Source: Thereva unica (Eukaryota > Arthropoda > Insecta > Diptera > Therevidae). From it: 64,000 nucleotides of DNA. Location: assembly GCA_949987705.1 (NCBI GenBank), contig OX465281.1, positions 194,977,112 through 195,041,111 of the forward strand, given 5' to 3'. The notes under the pieces are model-generated. The model ran no database searches and was not told where the DNA came from. It was given only the letters and a program-made list of their open reading frames with translations. This document shows positions 31,359-43,883 of this stretch, in pieces (position 1 is the stretch's first letter; each line of letters opens with the position of its first letter). A program made the position numbers and the translations under genes.

Positions 31359-32290
31359 GTTGATCAGGGTTAGTGTGGTTAGTTTTTACCGAATGATAGA
31401 TGTGGTTAAGAGGTTAATTTTCGAACGAAAATTTGACATTTGTGTTTTTTTTTCATGTACGGAAGTTTGTATTCTAATTTAAACTAATTTTTTTATAAAT
31501 ATCTACAAATTTACTGAATGCATTCTTATATTTTTACATTTAAAATGCAGTTTACTACAAAGTCTGTGTACTTGCAGAAAAGTACTTAATTACTCCATTT
31601 ACATCACACATCTTATAAAATACCCACTCTAAAAATCCGAAATCTAAAAATTATCATAACGTCAAAAACGTAAATATTTTTCAAACTACCACTTCAACCA
31701 TCACACGAATATGGTTCCTGTGGTGAGACTGTGGTTACTTTACCGGTGAATATTCGAACATGGTGAGTGGTAACTTATGGTAAGTGATCAATTTTCGAAC
31801 ATGGTAAACTAGCTGCTGGTTCGACCGGTAGCTACCATGGTGAATTCTCGAAAGTGCCCTATGATAAGTAGAACACCATAGGCAATATAGTATACTCAAT
31901 ATATCGTTTGGTCAATGGCGATCATCTCAATCGGGCGGACTACCATTTTCTTCACAACCCATTCGAGATGGGTATCAAATGAGAGAGTATGATAAGTACA
32001 ACACATAAGCAATATAGTATACTCAATATATCGTTTGGTCCATAGCGGCCATCTCAAGAGGGCGGATTAATATTTTCTTCACAACCCCTTCGACATGGGT
32101 ATCAAATGAAAGAGTAGAACACCATAGGCAATATAGTATACTCAATATATCATTTGGTACATGGCGGTCATCTCCCAAAATCAATTTTCCCAGATTTGTT
32201 CTTTTTTCACTATAGCTTTTTCCTATCGCAGACTGTGTCCCCATAATCTTATTTTATTGAAAGGCGTTGCAACGCACGCGGGTTTTTGCT
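31359..32290. repeat. Second copies of MITE-C and Helitron 1 3' parts
   Basis: This is the repeat of 26225-27156: about 500 bp of MITE-C, the remaining Helitron monomers, the palindrome and the CTAG end. The BEL LTR remainder follows at 32293-32485. There is no coding sequence. Confidence 0.9.
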
Positions 32291-32593
32291 AGTAATTGAA
32301 TATAAATGTACATAAAATCTCGTAACGTCTAAGGATACAAAAGGGCTTCCTATTCGCAGCTAATTTGAAAAAAAATGACGAGATTCCAAAATTTCCTACA
32401 TAATATTTTTGACATGAGGCTACTCGATAGAAAATGTAAATAATTAGTCAGTAGCTGCATTTTCTTACAAGTACATTTTCTAACACACTCCCACCTGAGT
32501 TAATTAAATTGCCAAATGAAATTGACTCACAAATAACAAAAATGTAACGAATGACACAAAATTACATGAACAAAGAAAAAGAAACAAGCTAAC

Positions 32594-34354
32594 CTAACCT
32601 AAATTCAACCTTTTAGGCGTTCCAATCTCGCGACCACTTCGTGTCGTTCTTACTGTCTCCTTGTCGTCCTTACTGTCTCCTTGATCCTCCGCTGATTCTT
32701 CATCATCTTGAAATTTTCCCCTTATGGCCTTTGATACACTCTGTTTTCGTCTCGCTAGTTTATATTCGACATTGTCATCTACTGCAGAGCTACAAAATTC
32801 AATCTCCAGCGGATAAATCTTCTGCACTGGCTGCAGCATTGTTCCCGTCGAAGTTTTCAACCTTACTAGTCTAATCACTCCTTCTCGGCCGGGTATGAGT
32901 TCTTCTATTCTTGCTAAAGGCCACTCTCCACGCTTCGAATTGTCAGCTTCCACAAGAACTATTTCTCCCACCTTAACAGTTCTGAGAGAAATTCCTTTAG
33001 AATGAAGAATAAGCTGACCTAAGTATTCACAGCGGAATCTTTTCTTGAGAGTTTTTCTTAGTTCATTACGATAACGTAATTTCCGATTATAGTCCATAAC
33101 CTCTATACAATTCAAGTCTGGTGGCCCAGCTTCTGTGTTTTCTTGTAAAAACATATTGGGAGTCAAAGGCGCTAAATCTGCACACTCTTCGGAAACATAT
33201 GTTAACGGACGAGAATTGACTACCGTTTCGCATTCACATACTATAGTTTCCATTTCCTCCCAAGTCAGTGAAGTTCTTCCCAGTACACGTCGTAACAACT
33301 GTTTCGTTAAGCCTATTAATCTCTCCCACCATCCACCCCACCAAGCTGCGGTCGGTGGATTAAATTTCCAGCGTATACCCCTAACACTACTGTATTCTTG
33401 AACTTTATTCCAATTCACCTGAGAAAGGGCATTGGCAGTCCCAATAAAATTCGTTCCATTATCGCTATAAATGATGCTTGGTCGGCCTCGTCTAGCGATA
33501 AATCTACGTAAACATTGTACAAAACATTCAGTGGAAATTGCTGAAACCATTTCGAGGTGAACCGCACGATAAACTGCACAAGTAAATAGGCAAATCCATG
33601 CCTTCTTAGAAGTTCCTAAATTCCTTTCTTTCAGATAAATCGGGCCAGCTAAGTCTACGCCAATTACTTCGAACACTTTCGCATCTCTTACTCTATCAAT
33701 AGGTAGGGGTGGAGAATTTGTTGCTATCCTCTTAGCGTTATATATTTTACAAACCACACATGAATTTAAAACAAATCGGATAGTACGACGACTATTCAAA
33801 ATCCAAAAACGATTTCTCAAGATAGTTAACATGCAGTGCAAACCTGCATGGGATGAATTTTTATGTACATTAAATACTAGGCGACTTACTACAGGGTGAT
33901 TTTGACGTGGTAACAATATGAGAAAGCAAAAGTCTTCAAAATCTTCTCGATGAGACACCTTCGTCTTAATACGCATTAATTCATCCTCATCAACAAATGG
34001 GCACAAATGCTTTATCTTAATATCATCAATACCACTAAAAGAATCTTTTTGAATTAACCGCAAAACTCGTTTTTCAGCATACTCAAATTCCTTAGTTGTT
34101 ATATCCCCAGATGTTCGCGATTCTTTTCTCACGGACGCCTTGTGCTTAAAACGGATCATCCAAGCTACCATTCGCACAATTTGGTTGTAATTAGAGAAAT
34201 ACTTGTAGTACCAATCAGCATCGGTTGAACTGCACACCATGGAACAGGATGATTTGATTGATTTTCTTCTTTCCATGTCGAATTCTTCTTCATTATAGGA
34301 AATTTCGGTTGAGGAAAAATCGTCCGATGATGTCCTTAACCATTCTGGTCCCAA
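32594..34354 (-). pseudogene. BEL integrase, unit 2
   Basis: Identical in translation to 27460-29220, with the same zinc domain, DDE core and C-terminal domain. It is the copy physically continuous with the full protease and Gag. Confidence 0.9.
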
Positions 34355-34368
34355 CCACCATCTCGAAG

Positions 34369-35802
34369 CTAGTAACTTTTTCGCATTACACCCTCTCGAT
34401 GGAAGGTCAGCAGGATTATTTGCCCCGAGTACATGACGCCATTGATCTTTCGTCTTATTTCAGCCACTCTGTTGCGTACAAAAATATCCCACTGCTCCTC
34501 CCGGGTAATCCATGCAAGCACAGTGGTAGAGTCGGACCAGTAGCACACATTATCAATAGGAATTGTTAAATCTTTTTCTACACTTTGATATAATCTTACT
34601 CCTACAGTAGCAGCCAATAGCTCTAACCTGGGTATAGTCATCTTCTTATTCTGTTTTCTCAGAGGATTGATTCTCAATTTAGCTTGTATAAGTTGTATAT
34701 TAACTTGGTCGTCTACGGATATAGTTTTCAAGAACACGGCAGCAGCATATGCCTGCTGACTAGCGTCACAGAATACATGTACTGAAGAACTTTTCGGTTT
34801 GTCCGAACTTAAAAACCAACGGGAAATTTTTACTTCCTTCAAATAAGGTAAATCGCGAACCCAGTTGATAAACTTATTCTTCACTTCTTCCTCGACCTCC
34901 TGATCCCAGTCACTCTTCGTGTCGCAAATTTGTTGGAGAACTATCTTTGGCAATAGCAATACCGGACACATTACCCCAATTGGATCAAAGAGCCTATGTG
35001 CCGCTGATAAAATCGTTCTCTTTGTAATCTGCGAATGATCAAAAGAATCAAAACCATCAAGATTTACCTCTAAAGTATCTGTCATCTTATTCCATATTAT
35101 TCCCAACACATTGGTAGTTTCATTAAAACCTTCTCCTGGATGTTGATGGCTATACTCCCACCCTCTCAAGTCAAATCTTCCATCGGACATAATTTCAATT
35201 GCTTGCTTCATAAAAATCTCTAGCTCTATTGTGTCATTAACACTGCTGACACAATTATCCACGTAAAAGCTGCTTAGTAATTTGTTTAGAATTTCAATAG
35301 AATAAAATTTCTTTTTATTCTCGCATTCCTCCCTGGTTTTCTTCAAATGATAATTTATCACTGAACCCAACAAAAATGGACTACTAGTCACACCGAACAC
35401 TACGCGGCAATGTCTAAAAGTTATCAATTTACCTTCTTCATTACTCCACAAGAATCGCAGAAAGTCTTTATCCTGATCAACCAAACCGATTTGGAGAAAA
35501 GCTTTTCGGATGTCTGAAACTACACCAATTTTGTTGATTCTAAATCGTGTTATCATGGAGGGAATTAATTCAATTAAATTTCTTCCTTTTTCTAGACAAT
35601 CATTCAAACTAGCTTTGTTTTTTTCTTTTGCCGAAGCATCAAAGACTGGCCGTATTCTGGTCGTACTATTTTCTTTAACCACATGACGATGAGGTAAATA
35701 ATGAGATTGAAAATGCAATTCTTCTTCCGGGACCTCTTCTATAATACCTTCTTGCAACCATTCATCGAAAACATGGCCGTATTCTTTAAATAAACCATCC
35801 AC
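34369..35802 (-). pseudogene. BEL reverse transcriptase/RNase H, unit 2
   Basis: Identical in translation to 29235-30668, with the same YVDN box and the same frameshift (here near 34455) before integrase. Sharing of lesions shows that the segment was duplicated after it had decayed. Confidence 0.88.
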
Positions 35803-36076
35803 TTAACGGATACGCTGCTGTCGGTGCCGCTGGGTCCCGAACTCTATTCACGATTCGCTTCCATTCTTCTCGGTTTTTGGCGGTGTCTCGAGCCTCGGTA
35901 ACTGATAATCGTTGATTCTTTAAGTCACCCTCGATATTCTTCAACCAGGTTTTCTTCGGTGCCGATCGCTGTATTCTCCAGTCTGCAGGACGGTCTCGCC
36001 AGAGAAGTTTACGTGGCAAGCGGTTATCATCCATTCGGCAAACATGTCCAAACCACCGTAGTCGACGTTTTTGCAT
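35803..36076 (-). pseudogene. LINE C-terminal fragment inserted in BEL, unit 2
   Basis: Duplicate of 30669-30942. BEL sequence ending LWSLDA lies immediately upstream, and the BEL RT begins downstream, which brackets the insertion. Confidence 0.75.
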
Positions 36077-36112
36077 CTAAGGACCACAGAACAGAAATGA
36101 CTGCTTCTTTAA

Positions 36113-36655
36113 TTAACAAGGTATTGACAATGGTCGCAAGATTTTTGAGTGGTTTGTTCCTGGTGCACGACCAATAATTGTCCACCCAAGTTTCGTTTTG
36201 ATTGCTACTAAACCTGAATTGAACAACCTTTTCCTTCCTGTAAGCAACTTGCCCAACACATCAGCTCCAATTAAAACTTCGATCGGTCCCTCTTTGAAAT
36301 CTGTTACTTGAATGTCAAACTGATTTAATTCCTTTTGCATTGATTCTCTATTTATAGGTGGAGTCCTATCACAAATTACTTCTTGGCCCAATACTTCAAA
36401 ATTGCACCTAAACTTATCATCCACATCAGACAAATGTATTTTATAAACCTCATGTTCTACTAAATTTGTATTTATGCCACCGAATAATGAATGTTGTACA
36501 TGCTCTTTTCTGATACATAAGTACTTCATTTTTAGTGCTGAGCTTCGTAAAATATAAGAACGTTGAGACCCAGAATCGATGATGGCTCTGACATTATAAT
36601 CGTGATCATTTCCTCTTAATTTTACTACTAAGGTTTGTAAATACACTTTCGGCAA
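36113..36655 (-). pseudogene. BEL aspartic protease (DUF1758 type)
   Basis: The 180-codon segment has the active-site IIDSGSQRSYI near residue 25 and VLIGADVLG near 135, typical of Pao-family proteases that process Gag-Pol. It is in a different frame from the upstream Gag; the shift lies near 36715. Downstream, its frame stops after SIPC before the LINE fragment. Confidence 0.88.
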
Positions 36656-36669
36656 TTTTTCTATACTCG

Positions 36670-38076
36670 TTAATGTTTGTTCAGTTGCCTTAATAGAAGC
36701 TGCCTTGTTTTCCCTTTCACGTCTCTAGAAATATCGTTCGAATTTAGGTTGTCACACAACAGCACATGATGTTTTCTCTTACACAAAATGCATCTAGATT
36801 TACTCCAACAATCCTTCGACCTATGCCCACTTTTAAAACAATTAAAACAGCAGTGTCTTTTATTTATTTTTTCCTTTCTCTCTTCTAAAGACATTCCTGT
36901 TACCTTTGAGCAGTCCGAACTGTTATGCTTAGACTCGCAAAACATACAATTACCTGCACCCGCAGTTGTCAATAATCCAGTATCAGTGGGGATATTTCTT
37001 ACAGCTTGTGATTTTTCATATAAATCCCTTTTCTTTTCACTATGTTTTGCCCTCGATGTGTTTTCCATTTTGAACCCTGTTAATGCCAACATAATTTTCT
37101 CCTCGTTTTCTAGTTCAATTCGTAGAAAAATCATTAACAATTCAAGACGATTTTGGGGCGTATTTCGTTCACTGTTTTGATAAATTTTCATATACGCATC
37201 GCTTCGCTGCCAGGTGCGTAATATTTCTTCAGGTAGGCACGACTCTATTAAAGGCATAAGCATTGCAGCGCATCTTTTCGTCGTTACATTCAAAGTTTCA
37301 AGCGCTCTTAACCTTGATTCCAATTTATCATACAACATAGCCAGTTCCATTTTCTGCTGCGATAAAGTATTCTGTAGTACCAAATTTAGTAAGTCCCTGA
37401 CATAAAATTCCACTAAGAGTTCTTCTCTTCCATACCTCGCTCGCAAACATTCAATAGCTTTACAATAGTTTTCCTTAATTGCAGGAAAGCTATCAACTAA
37501 AGTCCGCGCTTTCGAACCAGGAACAGTGGCTTGTGTCAAGTACTGGAACTTATCTCCTTCATCGATAGACGCATCTTCGTGAATTTTGCTAAACTGTGTC
37601 CAGAATGGCAACCACTCCTTCAGCTCACCGCTAAAAAGTTTGAGCTCAAGTTGTGGAAGTTTAAATGGACGCTTATTCTGCACTGATGCAACACTCGTTA
37701 GTGTTTGATGTATCCCTGGAATCGCACTCTCAGTTTCTTTCTCCAAAGCTTCTACATTCATTTTTACCGCAGTAAATCTCATTTGGTATTCATCGGCGCT
37801 GCCTATTTCCTTTTCAAGAGCTCTCTCGTCGACATCTTCATCTAATAATAATTCATAAATCTTCTTATTCATATCTACCAACTTAAGATTTTTTTCTTCT
37901 ACGAGTTTCATCAACCCTTGGATCACATTACTATCCTTTTCTTCCTTCAAGATCTCCGCCTCCAATAAAATAATTTTCTTGGTGAACGAAGTTCTTAATA
38001 CGCTACGAGATTTTATATACGAATCCATTTTGTGATCTAGTCCTGTCACGGTCGCCACTTGTATGGAAAAGTTCAA
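36670..38076 (-). pseudogene. BEL Gag
   Basis: The 468-codon open segment starts upstream of the likely initiator, because the first residues read from LTR-proximal leader. The true start may be the ATG of MDSYIKSRS at about 38031. A long coiled-coil region spans ~40-120. The DUF1759-like Gag core contains LPQLELKLFSGELKEWLPFW and PVPGSKARTLVDS-type sequence. The C-terminus has three cysteine-rich knuckles (CMFCESKHNSSDC, CFNCFKSGHRSKDC, CILCKRKHHVLLC). It would package element RNA. The frame is intact but disconnected from protease. Confidence 0.88.
38042..38057 (-). other. BEL primer-binding site
   Basis: On the minus strand TGGCGACCGTGACAGG follows the 5' LTR after two bases. This type is used by several insect LTR elements and is usually assigned to tRNA-Arg (from memory). 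Confidence 0.75.
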
Positions 38077-38315
38077 TAATTTCCACGAATGTTTCTAGAT
38101 CAACAATGTTTATTAATTATATAATTGAATATAAATGTACATAAAATCTCGTAACGTCTAAGGATACAAAAGGGCTTCCTATTCGCAGCTAATCTGAAAA
38201 AAAAATGACGAGATTCCAAAATTTCCTACATAATATTTTTGACATGAGGCTACTCGATAGAAAATGTAAATAATTAGTCAGTAGCTGCATTTTCTTACAA
38301 GTACATTTTCTAACA
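38060..38315 (-). repeat. BEL 5' LTR (256 bp)
   Basis: It starts TGTATGG and ends CTAACA. The uninterrupted AATTATATAATTG proves the A/T insertion point of the Helitron in the other LTR. GTTTC follows at 38316-38320 as the target duplication. Confidence 0.93.
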
Positions 38316-38344
38316 GTTTCCCTGGCAATGACACTTGGGTGACA

Positions 38345-39394
38345 CTACCTCAGGATTTCCGCACCTATAGCAAAAGACGGACAGTCGTAGAACGGGTGGC
38401 CTGGCTGCAGGCAATTCCAACACTTAAGTTGTCTTCGGGTGAGGTCTGAGCTATGACCTTGGAGAGCTTCTATCTCATGGAAATATGGATCCAACGGCTC
38501 GGAAGCGGAATCTACCGCGAAATCAGATTCGAGCTCATGGACTCTTAAGTTAGTCCTTCGTTCCATTTTCTTATTTAAATGCCAGGGTTCAACTTCAAGG
38601 CATTGCTCTCTTAATTCCTTTATAGTTCTAAACTGTCTACCTACCAATGAACTACCAGTGGCGTAATTCAGATTTTCGACCAATATTCCCGTCAGCTGAG
38701 ATTCCGGAATTGGATTCTCCATCTTGTTGTGCAAGGCAACCATCTTGTCTAAGTACTCATCGGATGAGTCTTGAAGTTGCTTTAATTCCACCATAGATTC
38801 AATGGTGTAAAGATCTGAGTCATGGGACTTGAAATGGGCTTGGAAATTCCTGCGAAAATCGGACCATTCGGGATTTGGAAATTCCCGATGAAATTGGTTC
38901 CAGTACCAGGTTGCTGCCCGATCCTTGAGTAAGGATGATACGTTGGCACAAAGCTCTTGGCCAGATACGGATGCATCTTTAGCCTTGCTTTCCAGTCTGA
39001 ACATAAATTGTTCAGCTGTAAGTCCACTAGATTGTCCTGAGAACGTGATGTTCCAAGACAGCACAACTGAGGGGTGGCGTGAAGCCTGCTGAGACTTGAA
39101 AGGTCTAGCAATGAATCGAAGGTCCGGGGTTTTAATCTGGCAAATGAGTGGCACTTTCTCAACTGAGGAGCTGGCCTGATCCGCTCTATCGGGAACGGGA
39201 GCCGGAGCTGTGCCTGGGCCGGTCGGCATGGAGGCCAGTTGGTCCTTTAGCCTAGCGATCTGTTGTTCAATCCGTTGACGCTCTGAAACATGGTTTTCGG
39301 CGTTTGACTGCCCATCACTAAAACCATGAAAGGGAGGACTATCGTCACCCCTGGGGGTTTCAGTCGCATTTTGATTTTCAGCTTCATCCGACAA
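38345..39394 (-). CDS. Gag of the long-LTR gypsy
   Basis: The 349-residue frame is complete from ATG 39394 to its stop. An acidic, disordered N-terminus leads into a predicted helix (SERQRIEQQIARLKDQLA). The Gag core resembles Ty3/gypsy retrotransposon Gag (FSGQSSGLTAEQFMFRLE, AATWYWNQFHREFPNPEW, SSDEYLDKMVALHNKM). A single CCHC knuckle ends it (CWNCLQPGHPFYDC near residue 325). It is the only intact frame of this element. The polymerase section is separated by the BEL insertion and decayed. Confidence 0.82.
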   Translation of the reverse strand: MSDEAENQNATETPRGDDSPPFHGFSDGQSNAENHVSERQRIEQQIARLKDQLASMPTGPGTAPAPVPDRADQASSSVEKVPLICQIKTPDLRFIARPFKSQQASRHPSVVLSWNITFSGQSSGLTAEQFMFRLESKAKDASVSGQELCANVSSLLKDRAATWYWNQFHREFPNPEWSDFRRNFQAHFKSHDSDLYTIESMVELKQLQDSSDEYLDKMVALHNKMENPIPESQLTGILVENLNYATGSSLVGRQFRTIKELREQCLEVEPWHLNKKMERRTNLRVHELESDFAVDSASEPLDPYFHEIEALQGHSSDLTRRQLKCWNCLQPGHPFYDCPSFAIGAEILR

Positions 39395-40722
39395 TGATTT
39401 TTTTTTAAGACGAATGATACGTAATTTACTTCTAAACGTAAGAATTTTCTTACGAAGGAGACGTGACCCTTGTTCAGAAACGACACTGACTATAAAAGTT
39501 TAACGCCAAAAGGAATAAATGAATTTTTCTAATAACGTTTAAAGTCACGTGAAAAGAAAAAAAAATTGACAAGTCAACTCGGGACAAGATATAATATAGG
39601 TAAATATTAACTGAATTTTTAATACTAACGTCTGAATTTACGCGAGAGAGACTTACCCCTCGTATTAAAAACGAAACCGCGAGTATTAATTATTAACGCG
39701 ATAAATTACTTGATGATGTGGGACCTGGGTATGGTTCCCAGATGAGAGGACGTACACTCGACAAAATTTCAGTACTTACCGGAATAAGGATCGGCCGAGG
39801 AGGGTGGTATGCTCCATCTGCCTCGGTCGAGTCTACATTTCAGCATTCACCCCCCGCCCGCAGCAGTCCGCATGGCTGACTGAGAGAAGAGAGTTTGAAG
39901 AGAATAAGAAGCTTCCATTGGTGAAAATTATCCTTGGTTGGCAGCCACGACGGATCAGTAACGACGACGACACGACTGAAATTCCGAAAAGCTGATCAAT
40001 CAGAGGATACATACGGGACCGCATTAGCAGAGGGACCCCTGACTTACCGCGCTGGCAGGCAGTTAGCCTGTTACCAGGATCATTGTAAGACAGTGGTCTG
40101 TCCACCAATTTGGCCATACTAAGCAGGAAAAGAAGTTCAGGAAAACATAATTGAGCGGTATTGCTTCATTCATGGAAGAGACAACCAGATGGTGATACCT
40201 CCGCGCAAGCCATGTGAACATAAGCCACATGAATGAGAATCCCATTATCGCACTAGCAAGCGAAGGCGATTGGTACTAGGACCAAACAAACTCACATAAA
40301 AGAGCAAGGTATACAAGTTGGAAGCTACCGCAGAAAAGAAAAGTTGTTGAACCATAAATGTTCCATGAAAATGAGAAAAGAGTTATATGCCGTTAAGCCT
40401 AACATGAAAAGACATAAGCTGTGAGGGAGATGATACCGCGGCAGGTACCAAGACCCATTCCCAAATAACCGGAGGGACTTGGACTGAGAAGGGAAATAAA
40501 TACTGAAGGAAGTCCACTACCGGTTCCTCTCGATGGCCGTTGCCACTAAAAAAAGAACTAAATACCGGACTTACATATTGAAATTACTGAAAAAGCATAG
40601 CTCGGATGAATAAACTTCCCACAGGGAAGGAGAAAACAAAGTTGCCGATTCAGAAAAGGGATGATGTCACCAAGTGACTAACAGACTTATCCGAGCTAGG
40701 AACATAGACCACAAAGTTCTAG
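39395..40722 (-). other. Leader of the long-LTR gypsy, no gene seen
   Basis: This region of ~1.3 kb between the primer site and gag contains only short chance ORFs. A pair of complementary sections near 39727-39740 (GACCTGGGTATGGTTCCCAG) could form a small stem. Confidence 0.5.
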
Positions 40723-40740
40723 CCTACCGTTGGGCGCGAT
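40723..40740 (-). other. Candidate primer-binding site, tRNA-Lys-like
   Basis: On the minus strand, TCGCGCCCAACGGTAGG follows the right long LTR after three bases. It resembles the tRNA-Lys primer sites of gypsy elements but with mismatches, consistent with decay. Confidence 0.5.
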
Positions 40741-42088
40741 TTTTGTAACTGTCTTGATGAGTGTTGAGCTTTCGCTCGAAAGAAGGAAGGAGGAAGTACA
40801 TTGCCACCAAGGGCCTGACACAAAGCATATTACAAAAAGGATTGAGGGGAAATGGTCACTAAGGACAAGAGGGTGGGTGAACGAGTGGTCCTGAAGAAGG
40901 GGTATCGCCTTGAAAACTCAATTGCCTCCACTACACTTGATGTGGGCACGGCTAGCGTTGCTCTTACTAGCTCGCCGGATGGGGGGGTTCGCTGTGTAGG
41001 GAGACCGAAGGAGGTGACAGTTTAAAAAAACTAAATAATTCGTGCCACAAAAAAAATGTACCTAAGAAAAAAATGCAAAGGGACCCGTCCTGGGCCATCG
41101 AGAGGGAAAAGGGTTACTATGCAGACAGAGCCATGCGGGCGGATGCGCTCGAGGAATAAATGCAAAAAAAATAATCTAACTATTAGTACTTACATGTCTG
41201 GCGAGGCCCTCAGCCTCCGCACCGGTCACCATTGGCCGTCGTCCTCTTATAGACCTACATGTTAGGAGGTTACAAAAAAAACCGACACAATACGACGTAC
41301 AGCGAAGGGCGTTTACCACTAAATGAGTTTTTTATTTTTTATTTATTTCTTTCTGGATATCGATTATTTATAATAAAAAATTTCCTTTAGTAACAATATT
41401 CATAGTTTTCCTTTTTTGTTGTTTGGTTTTTATTTTTAATTACATATAAAAAGTGTAATCCGAATTATTTATTTACTCATATTTCGTCATTTTCCTTTCT
41501 TTATCTTTTTAAATGTAAAAGTAAAATAGAAAGTCAACATATATTTGTTTTATTTTTATGTTTCTTTTTTTTATATTATTTAACAATTTTTTGTGTTGAC
41601 TCTTTTTATTTTTTGTTGATTTCATCGAAGAAATCGTATCATTTTCGAAAAAGTATAATTCTGAATCACATATGTGGATATTTTTTTTTTGTTTTATAAT
41701 AATAGTAATAATAATAATAATATTAAAATTAATAAAGTTAATAATACTAAAATACAGAAAAAAACAAATAACTAAGAGTTAAAAAATAAATAATTTCGAG
41801 AATTGTTTTTTTGTTTTTCTCTTTTCTTTTTTTTATAAGAATAATTGTTTTTTTTTACATAAATACTTATTTGTTATGTTGTTTTTTTTCTTTTTGTTCT
41901 TTAATACAAATATATTGTGCTAAATTACTATTATTTTGTAAATACCTTAACCTTTTCTTTCATGGTTCTTATTTATTTCTTTTATTTATTCATTTTGTTG
42001 TTTTCTTAAGTTTTTCTTCGAAAGGACGAAGTAGTTTTTTTTTGTTTTTTTTTTCTATTAAATTTTAATATCCATATTTATTATTAAA

Positions 42089-42514
42089 CCTGTGACACAC
42101 TATACTTTCATTATGATGGTAACTTTTATTATGATGGTTAAGGAAATGATGGGGTGACACATTTACTTTCATTTGCATGTGTCATTTGCAAGTGATAAAA
42201 GATAAGATACTAACCGATTCTTTTGGCCACAATTGCTTTTTTTCCCTCGAGTTTTCCTGAGACATCGTTATTTTTGAAATACTTGGGCTCAGATTTGTTT
42301 GTTTGTTTTGAATTGACTGTTAAATTGTCAGTTTTAAGGAGAAAGGAGGGGAAATTTATTATAAAAATTAGTTTCCAGTTTTGCAACAGATGTCACTTAA
42401 CCGAAATTACAGTCCAAATGAAGGTAAAATACTTTCATTTTGAACTTTCATTATGATGGGGTTTTGCCGCGATAATGAAGGTTACTTTCATTATGATGGT
42501 AAATGTGTCACAGG
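42089..42514. mobile_element. MITE-B in right long LTR
   Basis: Same 426-bp element as 20451-20876 at the equivalent position. It was carried as a passenger of the LTR. Confidence 0.85.
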
Positions 42515-43556
42515 TATTATTTTCACTTTTTTTGACAAACAAAGGTTCCAAAAATATTCTGTTCACAAATGAAAATGTGTACTATAATTGATCTTTATGG
42601 AATTTACCTTAACTCCTCCGCTTCTGTAATTTTCGGAGCAAAATTCGCTGTACACGCTGTGTCACATGTTAATGTATTCATTGGTTCCGCTTCTGGACTT
42701 CACCATTTGAAAATTCTCCTACCATTTCAGCCAAATTTTCTATTCGTTCCCATTTTTTCTTTGGAATTCAAGTTTTATACGTTTTTAATTACTCAATATG
42801 TAATATTATAAGTAAAACACCGCGACTATCGCCTGTTTAAACAGTCACCACCATTTAAGAATAATTCCTTTTAAAAAAACATGTTGTAGGGATAAAATTT
42901 GCACACACTGGGGTTGTTAAATTAAATTAAGTTTTTTCTTGAAAAAAAAACAAGGAACTAAAACTCAAAAGAACCTTAAGTTTTTAAGGAAACAAAAAAA
43001 AACACAAAAGAACTTTTTCACTCTATAATTTAGAGGAGCTTCTCCAGTTACCACGCGGGACAGGAAAACTAAAAAGAACTTCGCTTCACCAAAAGAGGAT
43101 TGTTAAACTGCGACCGTCTCGCACACCGAGAAAAGTCGTGGCTTATCGCGATTTCATGAAAGTAGTCTTTTTTTTATTCAGGTGTTGGTGCGCGCATTGG
43201 GGAATTTTTGAATAATTAGCGTGGGATGGAAGAGATTGATAATTGTCTCGTTCCATTTCCTTATCCCACACACACCAAATAAACCAAGCGAAGCGCGTTT
43301 TTTTCGGGAAAACGGCCAAATGTCGCGTTCTGATTGGTCAAGGGTTATGACGCCGTCCGAGGCGTCCAATGGGGAAGGATGTTGCGTGGGCAACAAAACA
43401 GTGGATATAAATTAATTAAAGCAGAACCCGATAAGGGGAAAAGAGTTGGTTTACAAGATGTAAACGAGGGATTCTTTAAAGTTCGTTGGGGTTTGTCTAT
43501 TGCTTGGCAATGGGAAATTGCGGCAATTTATAACGAATTTTTCTTAACGGATATTA

Positions 43557-43883
43557 GTGGGATGATACACGAGTCAACGTGTCTCTGCAACACACTGTCA
43601 GTTTGTTGCGCGGAGGTGATACACGAGTCAACACGCTACACGCAACACTCTGTGTAATAACATTGCGATTTCATATGTATGGGTGTGCATTCCAAATTAT
43701 TTTCACCCAGAATCGCTTGACAGTTACGCATACATAAACATTTTTCAAGCAACTGGAGGAAAAATAGAAATCGTTTCTAGTTTCAGTCAACACCGCACAC
43801 TTCACCCTGACCCGTCCCTTTGCCTACGAACTGCGCAGAAAAAGCTCGTGTTTCAGAACATGTTGACCCGTGTATCATCCCCC
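43557..43883. mobile_element. PIF/Harbinger-type MITE
   Basis: This 327-bp insert is found only in the right long LTR. Its ends are G(T/G)GGGATGATACACG and the complement, with a TTA duplication at 43554-43556 and 43884-43886. The uninterrupted left LTR shows the empty site. A 3-bp TTA duplication with G-rich termini suits PIF/Harbinger. Confidence 0.85.

Larger units (their letters stand above)
26225..36496. repeat. Tandem duplication, unit 5,134 bp
   Basis: Unit 1 (26225-31358) and unit 2 (31359-36492) are in direct tandem. All translated frames in the two units are identical, and only one base difference was noticed (27292 A versus 32426 G). GTTG occurs at the left start, at the junction (31359-31362) and at the right end (36493-36496), so the junction shows 4 bp of microhomology. 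Both units share the same frameshifts and LINE fragment. Confidence 0.95.
25618..38315 (-). mobile_element. BEL/Pao LTR retrotransposon with internal tandem duplication
   Basis: LTRs lie at 38060-38315 (5') and 25618-25679 plus 27159-27351 (3', split by a Helitron). A 5-bp duplication GTTTC flanks the element (25613-25617 and 38316-38320). Interior order on the minus strand is Gag, protease (DUF1758 type), reverse transcriptase/RNase H and integrase, as in BEL/Pao. Frameshifts separate Gag/PR and RH/IN, and a LINE fragment lies between PR and RT. A 5,134-bp segment including part of the 3' LTR, IN, RT and part of PR is present twice in tandem. Confidence 0.93.

Noticed and set aside
27460..36076. 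Two independent BEL insertions
   Set aside because: Identical frameshifts, the same LINE insertion and a single microhomology junction show one element with a tandem duplication.
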